Source: JAYEJW01 sp034716535
GTDB taxonomy: Bacteria > Pseudomonadota > Gammaproteobacteria > Chromatiales > Chromatiaceae
DNA: 5,101 bases
Direction of reading: 5' to 3'
Assembly (NCBI GenBank): GCA_034716535.1
Contig: JAYEJW010000635.1
Coordinates: 1-5,101, forward strand
A model generated the notes under the pieces. The model saw nothing but the letters and a program-made list of their open reading frames with translations, ran no database searches and had not been told where the DNA came from. The position numbers were made by a program, and so were the translations under genes. Below, one piece after another: positions 1 to 5,101 of the stretch (its first letter is position 1; each line of letters opens with the position of its first letter).

Positions 1-1
1 A

Positions 2-448
2 ATCCGAGCGCCGGTCCAAGGCAGCTTGGCACAATCGCTTCCCTCAGCCTGCTTGCTATTGAATTCTCAAGCGTTTTCCAACCCTGCCCAACAACAACGG
101 CGGAGGCCGAGATCAGGTCATCTGAACCTGGCAAATCACGCCGCCTTCTTTAACCAAATCTGTGCCGTTGGATGTTTTCCCTGCGGGGGGAGTCCTTATG
201 GATGCCGCGATATGATCGGAAATGTTTGGGAATGGACACGAAGCCGTTTTGGTGGTTACCCGTACCCCGATAATGTCGATGGACGACGAGAGCGGGAGGA
301 CTTGGGGGACTCCGGTCAGCGGGTGTTGCGCGGCGGCCCCTCGCGCCCCGGCGATGATCTCCCGCGTTGCGGTTCCCGCTGGGCTTTCAATCCCTTTTCC
401 AGCGGCTTCATCATCGGGTTTCGAGTGGTGTTGTCCCCATTCCTCTGA
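2..448 (+). CDS. FGE-sulfatase/C-type-lectin-fold C-terminal fragment, DGR target paralog (5' truncated or degraded)
   Basis: The reading frame is open from the window edge to the TGA at 446-448. A TTG at 26 is the first possible start, but nothing supports it, and the gene may begin upstream. Numbering from that TTG, residues about 50-140 match the end of an FGE-sulfatase (SUMF1/PvdO-like) domain: SPYGCRDMIGNVWEWTRS with GNVWEWT at 65-71, GGYPYP, then RVLRGG at 99-104 and the closing IGFRVV. The first 45 or so residues do not resemble the upstream half of the domain; no LPTEAEWE-type motif occurs in any frame of 1-165, and this stretch is less GC-rich than the rest. The domain is therefore incomplete and unlikely to fold alone. 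It is probably a pseudogene or a displaced target tail, unless the upstream sequence supplies the missing part. Residues 105-129 form a hypervariable segment relative to the paralog at 483-3752, with only 34 bp between the two genes. Confidence 0.6.
   Translation: MRAPVQGSLAQSLPSACLLLNSQAFSNPAQQQRRRPRSGHLNLANHAAFFNQICAVGCFPCGGSPYGCRDMIGNVWEWTRSRFGGYPYPDNVDGRREREDLGDSGQRVLRGGPSRPGDDLPRCGSRWAFNPFSSGFIIGFRVVLSPFL
338..412 (+). repeat. Putative DGR variable region 1 (VR1)
   Basis: This 75-nt core aligns without gaps to 3642-3716, and by my hand count 38 of 75 positions differ. The preceding 18 nt (RVLRGG codons, 320-337) differ at one position and the following 62 nt at three. The encoded segment lies just before IGFRVV, where variable FGE/C-type-lectin proteins carry their ligand-binding surface. 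Some residues are fixed in both copies: L (codon 8), RC (codons 10-11), R (14), P (19) and G (23). Fifteen of the 25 codons end in C. No template repeat is visible in the window, so the call rests on the variability pattern and on the neighbouring avd fragment. Confidence 0.7.
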
Positions 449-474
449 CCTCTGAAGCCTCTAGACTCTGAAGC
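413..474 (+). repeat. Conserved tail after VR1 (copy A), candidate IMH-side flank
   Basis: These 62 nt match 3717-3778 with three substitutions and no gaps. They cover the codons IGFRVV(L/V)SPFL, the stop, and 26 nt of non-coding sequence. Homology that continues past the stop is expected if a retroelement copies the 3' end of its target, or if the end was recently duplicated. The non-coding part is built from repeated CTCTGA-type words. It also forms most of the short leader in front of the gene at 483. Confidence 0.75.
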
Positions 475-482
475 GCAAAAGC

Positions 483-3400
483 ATGGCAAAAGGAAAACAG
501 CAACCTTCAGCATCGCCGCTGCACTTGAGCATTTTCCTCGCCTCGCCCGGAGACGTGGTCGAGGAGCGTGCCATTGCCCGGGAGGCGATCGAGCGGTTGC
601 CCTATGACCCACTGCTAGGTGGCAAGATCACCGTCGATCTGGTCGCCTGGGACGGCCCGGGTGGGGCGCCGATGGAGGCGACCATGACCCCGCAGGAGGC
701 CATCAAGCGGGGGCTGACCCGGCCGTCGGAGTGCGACATCGTGGTTGTGATCTTCTGGGCGCGCATGGGCACGTCCCTGCCGACGACCTGGGAGAGCAAG
801 GCGGACGGCAGCGCCTGTCGTTCCGGCACCGAGTGGGAGTATCTCGACGCCCGCAAGGCGGCGCAAGAGTCCGGCAGCCCCAAAATCCTGGTCTACCGCC
901 GCACCGAGGAGCCCGTCTTTCGCCCGTCGGATCCCGCCTTCATGGAGAAGTATCAACAGTGGCAGGCCGTCGAAGCCTTCTTCGCCGAATTTCGCAACGC
1001 GGACGGCTCGTTCAAGGGCGGATACAACGGCTACGACACCCCGGCCGCGTTCGGGCCCCTGCTGGCGGATCACCTCAAGGCGCTGATCAAGGACCGTCTC
1101 GGGGACGAAACGAAAGCAGGTTCTGGCGATGATGACCAGGCATCCGAATCGGCGGCGATGCATGCTGAGGCGCAGAACAGCGGTGTCGCTGCTGCTGGAG
1201 ATTCCATCGCTATCGGCCAGAACGTCGAGCACAGCACCATCGTGGTGGCCCGCGAAGGATCGACCGTGGTCGTGGGCGAGGCCCCGATGCCCATGGAGGC
1301 GGTGGATCGGGAATCGGCCCTGGGGCGCTACCTGCAGCACGTCGTCAGCCGCAACCGCTACCTGCAACTGCAGGGCATCCGCTCCGGCGGCCGGCTGGTC
1401 CACATCGAGCTGGACCGCATTTACATCCGCCTGCGAGGCACCCAGCAGCGTCTGGTCGAGCGCGAGGAGGACTGGCTTAGCGAGGAGGCCAAACTCGCCC
1501 CTGGAGAGCGAGCCACCACCGAGACCGTGACGGTGAGCGTGGAAGAGGCCCTGCAGGCGAATACCCGCCTCGTCGTGCTCGGTGATCCGGGCAGTGGCAA
1601 GACCACCCTGCTGCGCTATCTTACGCTCCCCTACGCCCGCGACCTGGCTGAAAAGACCGCCTCGGTGCAGGACAAGTTGGGGACGGATGAGCCGCACCGC
1701 CTGCCCATCCTATTGCCCTTGCGTCAAGTCGGCGCTTTCCTCAAGAACGCCCACGAGGACGGGACGGAGGGACACGCCCAGCTGCTTCAGTTTCTCCTCC
1801 GCTCCCTGGCCAACGAGCGCATTGAGCTTCCGGCGGACTTCTTCGATGCCTGGCTCATGCGCGGTGATGCGGTGCTGCTCCTGGATGGACTGGATGAGGT
1901 GGCCGATCCGGACCTGCGGCGCCGCGTCTCGCGGTTGGTGGAGAGCTTCGTGCGCGCCTACCCGGACTGCCGCTATCTGATCACCAGCCGCATCGTCGGC
2001 TACACGGGACCGGCCCGCCTCGGCGAGTCCTTCGCCACCACCACGGTGCGCGAGTTTACATTGGAGGATGTACGCAGCTTCCTCACCAACTGGCACCGAC
2101 TGGTCGCTGTCGGGCAGATGGGAGCGGGGGAGAGCGCCGAGGGCTATGCGGCCGAGCAGACCCGCCAACTCATGGAGGCCATCGAGGGCAACGAGCGCAT
2201 TCGCGATCTTGCCATCAATCCCCTCATGCTCACCGTTATCGCCATGGTCCACCGCGATCGGGTCAAGCTCCCGGATCGCCGCGCCGAGCTTTACGCCGAG
2301 GCCGTGGGCGTGTTGCTCGGCAAGTGGGATGAGGCGAGAGGTGTTAAGGAGCCCGCGGTGCTGCCGGACCGCCCGTTCGATACCGGCGACAAACGCCTCA
2401 TGCTTCAGGCCCTTGCCCTGCACATGCACGAGCAGGCGGCCAAGGAGATCGACGCCGGGGAACTGCGCGAGACGCTCAAGGCCCTGTTCGGCGAGATCCT
2501 GGGCGATGCGCGCGAGGCCGCGCGTGCAGCTGAACGCTTTGCGGGGATCGTGCGCGAGCGCACCGGCCTGCTGGTGGACCGGGGCGAAGGGATCTACGCG
2601 TTCTCCCACCTCACCTTTCAGGAATACCTGGCGGCCCTCGCCGTGGCCGCGCGGGACGACTACCTCGGCTACAGCCTCAAGCGCACAGTCGATCCCTGGT
2701 GGCGGGAGGTCATCCTGCTGGAGGCGGGCTACCTCAGCACCCAGAGCAAGGAGCGCACGACGCGGCTCGTCAGTGCCATTGCCCAGCAGCGCAGCCCGAA
2801 AGGTGACCCTTACCACAATTTGGTCCTCGCCGCGGAGTGCCTGCGGGACCTAGGCGTCAGCCGGGTCCAGGGCGCCCTGGAGCACGACGTGCTGGATCGC
2901 CTGCGTCAGGAGGTAGAAGCGCCGCCACCGCTTCTCGCCCGCTGGGTCAAGTCACTTGGCGTAAAGAGCTGGATCGGTCACCGGGCGCGTGCCATGGAGG
3001 CCCTGGTTCGCGCCGGTGCGGGCTTCTGGAGCCAGCCTTATGGGGAGCCTGATTGGATAGAGATCCCGGCGGGGACGGTCTGGATGGGGAGCAACGAAGG
3101 AGACGAGGATGAACAGCCGGTTCACAAGGTGAGTCTGCCGGACTTCCGGATCTCCCGCGTCCCCATCACCAACGCGCAGTATCATCTCTTCACCAAGGCC
3201 ACGGGCCAAGAGTCCCCCGAGCATTGGGAAGAGAGCCGGCCGCCAAAGGGGTTGGAGAGCCATCCTGTCGTGAACGTGTCCTGGCATGACGCCCTGGCCT
3301 ATTGCCGGTGGCTCAGCGGCGTAACGGGCAAAGGCATCGGCTTGCCGAGCGAGGCGGAGTGGGAGAGGGCGGCGCGCGGCGACCGGAGTCGGCGGGAGTA

Positions 3401-3752
3401 TCCCTGGGGAGACGGGTTCGAGGCGACCAAGTGCAACTGCGCGCAGTTGGGGTTGTGGGAGACGACGCCGGTAGGGATCTTCCCTGAAGGAGCGAGTCGT
3501 TATGGCTGCCTGGATATGAGCGGTAACGTCTGGGAGTGGACGCGCAGCCTCTATGGGGGCTACCCCTACCCCGAGGATATGGATGCACGAGCAGAGCGTG
3601 AGAATCTCGAAGCCTCCGGCGACCGGGTGCTGCGCGGCGGCGCCTTCGACTTCAATCCAAGGCTCGTCCGCTGCGCCTACCGCTACGTCTGCGGGCCCGA
3701 CTTCAGGGGCGTCGTCATCGGGTTTCGTGTGGTGGTGTCCCCATTCCTCTGA
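483..3752 (+). CDS. TIR/DUF4062-like - NACHT STAND NTPase - FGE-sulfatase fusion; DGR-diversified NLR-like receptor
   Basis: This is a 1089-residue protein of three modules. Residues about 13-205 are a TIR/DUF4062-like domain: LSIFLASPGDVVEER at 15-29, the hydrophobic strand CDIVVVIFWARMG at 84-96, and SGTEWEY at 114-120. A linker with GDSIAIG (239-245) follows. The NACHT ATPase has Walker A GDPGSGKTTL (367-376, K373), Walker B VLLLDGLDEV (464-473) and LITSRIVGY (499-507). FSHLTFQEYLAA (707-718) is typical of the helical region after NACHT. The FGE-sulfatase/C-type-lectin-fold domain spans about 857-1087: IPAGTVWMGS, LPSEAEWE (954-961), GNVWEWT (1014-1020), RVLRGG (1048-1053), IGFRVV. Residues 1054-1078 are the putative DGR variable region. 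The family pattern suggests ligand sensing by the variable domain, NACHT oligomerisation, and activation of the N-terminal effector; the function here is inferred. There is no signal peptide or membrane segment, so it is probably cytosolic. The ATG at 483 has only a weak ribosome site. The domain is probably not enzymatic, as it lacks one of the FGE copper cysteines. Confidence 0.93.
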   Translation: MAKGKQQPSASPLHLSIFLASPGDVVEERAIAREAIERLPYDPLLGGKITVDLVAWDGPGGAPMEATMTPQEAIKRGLTRPSECDIVVVIFWARMGTSLPTTWESKADGSACRSGTEWEYLDARKAAQESGSPKILVYRRTEEPVFRPSDPAFMEKYQQWQAVEAFFAEFRNADGSFKGGYNGYDTPAAFGPLLADHLKALIKDRLGDETKAGSGDDDQASESAAMHAEAQNSGVAAAGDSIAIGQNVEHSTIVVAREGSTVVVGEAPMPMEAVDRESALGRYLQHVVSRNRYLQLQGIRSGGRLVHIELDRIYIRLRGTQQRLVEREEDWLSEEAKLAPGERATTETVTVSVEEALQANTRLVVLGDPGSGKTTLLRYLTLPYARDLAEKTASVQDKLGTDEPHRLPILLPLRQVGAFLKNAHEDGTEGHAQLLQFLLRSLANERIELPADFFDAWLMRGDAVLLLDGLDEVADPDLRRRVSRLVESFVRAYPDCRYLITSRIVGYTGPARLGESFATTTVREFTLEDVRSFLTNWHRLVAVGQMGAGESAEGYAAEQTRQLMEAIEGNERIRDLAINPLMLTVIAMVHRDRVKLPDRRAELYAEAVGVLLGKWDEARGVKEPAVLPDRPFDTGDKRLMLQALALHMHEQAAKEIDAGELRETLKALFGEILGDAREAARAAERFAGIVRERTGLLVDRGEGIYAFSHLTFQEYLAALAVAARDDYLGYSLKRTVDPWWREVILLEAGYLSTQSKERTTRLVSAIAQQRSPKGDPYHNLVLAAECLRDLGVSRVQGALEHDVLDRLRQEVEAPPPLLARWVKSLGVKSWIGHRARAMEALVRAGAGFWSQPYGEPDWIEIPAGTVWMGSNEGDEDEQPVHKVSLPDFRISRVPITNAQYHLFTKATGQESPEHWEESRPPKGLESHPVVNVSWHDALAYCRWLSGVTGKGIGLPSEAEWERAARGDRSRREYPWGDGFEATKCNCAQLGLWETTPVGIFPEGASRYGCLDMSGNVWEWTRSLYGGYPYPEDMDARAERENLEASGDRVLRGGAFDFNPRLVRCAYRYVCGPDFRGVVIGFRVVVSPFL
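3642..3716 (+). repeat. Putative DGR variable region 2 (VR2)
   Basis: These 25 codons encode residues 1054-1078 at the end of the FGE domain. Twenty of the 25 codons end in C, including GAC, TTC, CTC, GTC, TAC, TGC and GGC at the positions that differ from VR1. This is what adenine mutagenesis of AAC codons in a template repeat would produce (NNC outcomes, no stop codons possible). Fixed scaffold positions are R1063-C1064, R1067, P1072 and G1076. The segment is flanked by near-identical sequence in the paralog upstream. The template repeat itself is not in the window. Confidence 0.75.
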
Positions 3753-3778
3753 CCTCTGAAGCCTCTGGACTCTGAAGC
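3717..3778 (+). repeat. Conserved tail after VR2 (copy B), candidate IMH-side flank
   Basis: This is the second copy of the 62-nt tail at 413-474. It includes the last codons, the TGA at 3750-3752 and 26 non-coding nt. In DGRs the initiation-of-mutagenic-homology site sits at the 3' end of the variable region, and this is the natural candidate. I found no clear cruciform-forming inverted repeat behind it. Confidence 0.7.
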
Positions 3779-3855
3779 TCTGATTCGCGGCGAAGCCGGT
3801 GAGCGAAGGTTCTTGTATCCGGGAGGGGAGGCTTCCGGTATGATGCCGCGCCATC
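3753..3855 (+). other. Intergenic stretch between the receptor gene and avd
   Basis: After the conserved tail (to 3778) the two paralogs no longer match. A purine-rich run at 3821-3831 (GGGAGGGGAGG) looks like a strong ribosome site, but it is about 25 nt from the avd ATG. It sits about 9 nt from ATGs at 3840 and 3843, which are in another frame. No terminator or recognisable promoter is visible, so avd is probably co-transcribed with the receptor gene. Confidence 0.4.
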
Positions 3856-4044
3856 ATGAGCGCCGAGATGCCGATCTTCACCCGAAGCTTCGACCTCCTG
3901 TCCTGGCTGCTCCCCGCCACCAATCACTTCCCCCGCGCCCACCGGCACGACTTCACGCGGCGATTGCTGGACGCCGCCTTCGATCTGCGCGAGTGCCGTA
4001 GGGCGGCAACCCTTTGCCGCCGTTTCCCGTTCTCTTGGCGCTAA
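3856..4044 (+). pseudogene. avd: avd (DGR accessory variability determinant, four-helix bundle protein), 3'-truncated by RAYT/REP element
   Basis: Residues 1-46 from the ATG at 3856 read like the N-terminus of bacterial Avd proteins: MPIFTRSFDLLSWLLP (5-20), FPRAHR (25-30), and a second amphipathic helix DFTRRLLDAAFDLRE (32-46). Avd is a small four-helix bundle of roughly 115-125 residues that forms a pentamer and works with the DGR reverse transcriptase in mutagenic copying. After codon 46 (ends 3993) the frame runs into a REP hairpin and picks up 16 unrelated residues before the TAA at 4042-4044. About 60 percent of the protein, including the last helices, is missing. I could not find the rest after the element, in 5017-5101. 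An in-frame stop at 3841-3843 limits the start to 3856, or to the ATG at 3868. The truncated product is very unlikely to work. Recognition is by memory of the family, and the context (directly downstream of a variable target) supports it. Confidence 0.72.
3998..4021 (+). repeat. REP hairpin type 1 (GTAG + 8-bp stem)
   Basis: GTAG (3998-4001) is followed by GGCGGCAA (4002-4009), loop CCCT, and the perfect complement TTGCCGCC (4014-4021). This is the head-tetranucleotide-plus-hairpin layout that RAYT proteins recognise. The stem sequence differs from the other REPs in the window, so it is a separate REP class. It marks the break point in avd. Confidence 0.7.
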
Positions 4045-4051
4045 ACTCTTC

Positions 4052-4072
4052 GTAGGGTCCGCTGTGCGGACC
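4052..4072 (+). repeat. REP hairpin type 2, upstream copy
   Basis: GTAG (4052-4055) is followed by the stem GGTCCGC (4056-4062), loop TGT, and GCGGACC (4066-4072). It is the exact reverse complement of the five hairpins downstream of the RAYT gene, so the gene sits between inverted REPs. It lies about 60 nt before the RAYT start. Confidence 0.85.
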
Positions 4073-4120
4073 GCAATGCTCTCGGCCCGGTGATCGGACT
4101 GTAACCTTATTGCGTAAGAG

Positions 4121-4125
4121 CGGGG
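4121..4125 (+). promoter_or_regulatory. Ribosome binding site for RAYT gene (supports TTG start)
   Basis: CGGGG at 4121-4125, within AGCGGGGATAAG, lies about 10 nt before the TTG at 4136. An in-frame TAA at 4127-4129 rules out any start further upstream. The next residues (TNWRRAYIPGG) match the usual N-terminus of RAYT proteins, so the TTG is the likely start. Confidence 0.5.
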
Positions 4126-4135
4126 ATAAGCAGTT

Positions 4136-4690
4136 TTGACGAATTGGCGGCGCGCGTACATTCCTGGTGGCGTTTTCTTCTTCACGCTTGTCACGGAGCA
4201 CCGCTCTCCCATTCTGACCACCCCCCGGGGCCGTGGGCTTTTGCGGGAGGTCACCGTCGAATGCCGCGGGCGCTTTCCTTTCGAGGTGGTCGCGGCGGTC
4301 CTCTTACCGGACCACTTGCACGCCATCTGGCGGCTCCCCCATGGCGATAGCGACTATTCGAAGCGCTGGGCCTGGCTCAAGAAGGAGTTCACCAAGAGAT
4401 GGCTGGCGGGCGGCGGAGCGGAGCAGTTGATCTCCGATTCCCGGCAGCGGAACCGTCGGCGCGGGGTTCTGCAACGGCGCTTTTGGGAACATGTGATCCG
4501 GGACGAAAGGGACCTTGAACGGCATGTGGACTATATCCATTACAACCCAGTCAAACACGGATATGTGACGTGCCCTGTCGATTGGCAATGGTCGTCGTTT
4601 CATCGGTTCGTTCGTGATGGAGCGTACCCGCGCGATTGGGGATGCGCGCCGTTGGACCTCGATGACATGGAGGACACAGTCGGCGAGTAA
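4136..4690 (+). CDS. rayT: REP-associated tyrosine transposase (RAYT, IS200-like Y1/HUH superfamily)
   Basis: The 184-residue protein has the full RAYT layout. The N-terminus RRAYIPGGVFFFTLV is followed by LPDHLHAIWRLP with the HUH metal-binding pair H60 and H62. Then come WAWLKKEFTKRW, the RRRGVLQRRFWEHVIRDERD block, and HVDYIHYNPVKHGY (130-143), which holds the candidate catalytic tyrosine (Y133 or Y136). The closing motif is WQWSSFHRFV..G.YP.DWG. Family members cut and join single-stranded DNA at REP hairpins preceded by GTAG and are thought to spread REPs, often as single-copy domesticated genes. Length is normal and all motifs are intact, so it is probably functional. The start is TTG. 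The last nine codons (4661-4687) and the stop lie inside the first unit of the tandem array that follows. The flanking REPs make it likely that it acts on them in cis. Confidence 0.93.
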   Translation: MTNWRRAYIPGGVFFFTLVTEHRSPILTTPRGRGLLREVTVECRGRFPFEVVAAVLLPDHLHAIWRLPHGDSDYSKRWAWLKKEFTKRWLAGGGAEQLISDSRQRNRRRGVLQRRFWEHVIRDERDLERHVDYIHYNPVKHGYVTCPVDWQWSSFHRFVRDGAYPRDWGCAPLDLDDMEDTVGE

Positions 4691-5016
4691 GGACCGTGAG
4701 AGATCGGTGGTCCGCACAGCGGACCCTACGGGCCGCGATGGCATTGCGGAAACGGTCGGCGAATAGGGTTCGTGAGAGACCGACGGTCCGCACAGCGGAC
4801 CCTACGGGTCGCGATGGCATGGCGGAAACGGTCGGCGAATAGGGTTCCTGCGAGATCGATGGTCCGCACAGCGGACCCTACGGGCCGCGATGGCATGGCG
4901 GACACGGTCGGCGAATAGGGTTCGTGAGAGACCGATGGTCCGCACAGCGGACCCTACGGGACTCGACGGCATGGCGGACACAGTTAGAGACCGATGGTCC
5001 GCACAGCGGACCCTAC
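4661..5016 (+). repeat. Tandem array of five REP-bearing units (76-bp period)
   Basis: Units begin at 4661, 4737, 4813, 4889 and 4965, each opening with GATGRCAT or a close variant. The first four are exactly 76 bp. The fifth lacks 17 bp and ends with its hairpin. Each unit has about 48 nt of spacer followed by the hairpin GGTCCGCACAGCGGACC and CTAC. Hairpin-plus-CTAC positions are 4709-4729, 4785-4805, 4861-4881, 4937-4957 and 4996-5016. The hairpin is identical in all five. Spacer 1 matches spacer 4 at 39 of 48 positions and spans the 3' end of the RAYT gene. The spacers are related to one another, so this is not a CRISPR array. The hairpins could also act as weak transcription or mRNA-stability elements for the RAYT transcript. 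Confidence 0.9.
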
Positions 5017-5101
5017 GGGAGTTTGCCCTGTTTGCTTGGCTGGCGCCGATCGATTCGCTTCAAACCGCAGGGTTGTTGCGCTATTTTGACGTTTAACCCC
5101 G
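5017..5101. other. Unassigned sequence right of the REP array
   Basis: These 85 nt contain no recognisable gene, RNA or repeat. The short open frame reading through the array and ending in LLRYFDV at 5096 is not a credible gene. I see no match here to the missing half of avd and no adenine-rich template repeat. The next DGR parts, if present, would lie further right. Confidence 0.4.

Larger units (their letters stand above)
3998..5016 (+). mobile_element. RAYT/REP element (REPtron-like) interrupting avd
   Basis: A RAYT gene (4136-4690) is bordered on the left by two GTAG-headed hairpins on the plus strand (3998-4021 and 4052-4072). On the right are five hairpins in the opposite orientation, each ending in CTAC, the complement of GTAG. 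The left limit coincides with the point where avd homology stops. The right limit is the last CTAC at 5013-5016. No target-site duplication is evident, as expected for Y1/HUH-type single-strand transposition. The exact ends are inferred. Confidence 0.6.

Noticed and set aside
85..125. CAACAACAAC stretch as a possible DGR template repeat
   Set aside because: It lacks the flanking words shared by VR1 and VR2 (the RVLRGG codons and ATCGGGTTTCG). The latter occurs only at 413 and 3717, so no template is in the window.
615..2816. Long minus-strand open frames (615-1697, 1710-2816)
   Set aside because: They lie opposite the receptor gene and arise from its GC-rich codon pattern; no domain motif is visible, while the plus-strand frame carries continuous known motifs.
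3051..3752. Formylglycine-generating (sulfatase-modifying) enzyme activity
   Set aside because: From memory of the human enzyme, aligned through GFR, C1064 matches the second copper cysteine. The position of the first (1059) is proline here and aspartate in the paralog, inside the variable segment. A binding role fits better.
3787..3797. TTCGCGGCGAA palindrome as a terminator after the receptor gene
   Set aside because: The stem is only 4 bp and has no following T run, which is too weak for an intrinsic terminator.
2952..3923. Long minus-strand open frame across the end of the receptor gene
   Set aside because: It is a shadow of the FGE domain coding sequence and shows no recognisable motifs.
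3813..4001. Open frame from 3813 (or the ATG at 3840) as a separate small gene
   Set aside because: Arginine/proline-rich translation with no family features; it overlaps the recognisable avd frame, which better explains the sequence.
4661..5016. Possible CRISPR array because of regular repeats
   Set aside because: The supposed spacers are near copies of one another and of the RAYT gene end. Repeat identity covers the whole 76-bp period, and there are no cas genes.
4890..5096. Open frame within and beyond the REP array
   Set aside because: It exists only because the 17-bp deletion in the last unit removes the stop; it consists mostly of REP sequence and has no ribosome site.

Overview
The window is GC-rich DNA with gammaproteobacterial character. 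A purple sulfur bacterium of the Chromatiaceae is my best guess. The grounds are the GC-ending codon use, the REP-associated tyrosine transposase (RAYT) with GTAG-headed REP hairpins, and the combination of diversity-generating retroelement (DGR) genes with a NACHT receptor. The taxonomic call is inference.

Left part (1-474): the C-terminal end of an FGE-sulfatase/C-type-lectin-fold protein, without most of its domain and in a frame open to the window edge. Middle (483-3752): one large gene for a 1089-residue protein with an N-terminal TIR/DUF4062-like domain, a central NACHT STAND ATPase and a C-terminal FGE-sulfatase domain. The two FGE tails are colinear. A 75-nt core (338-412 and 3642-3716) differs at about half of its positions. 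The 18 nt before it (1 difference) and the 62 nt after it (3 differences, running past the stop codons) are almost identical. That pattern, at the ligand-binding tip of this fold, is the signature of DGR variable regions. Directly downstream (3856) the first 46 codons of avd, the DGR accessory protein gene, are present. The gene order target, target, avd matches known DGR cassettes.

Right part (3994-5016): avd breaks off and a RAYT/REP element begins. It has two different GTAG-hairpin REPs, a RAYT gene with a TTG start (4136-4690), and a tandem array of five units (76-bp period) that each carry an inverted REP hairpin. The first unit includes the last nine codons and stop of the RAYT gene, so the array looks like an amplification of the RAYT gene tail plus its REP. 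No reverse transcriptase or template repeat lies in the window; if they exist they should lie downstream of 5101, or elsewhere in the genome.

Working picture: the NACHT protein looks like an NLR-like defence or conflict receptor. Its N-terminal domain is the likely effector, the NACHT module the switch, and the hypervariable FGE/lectin domain the sensor. The DGR would diversify the sensor, but its local avd copy is broken, so diversification may be frozen here or depend on another avd copy.
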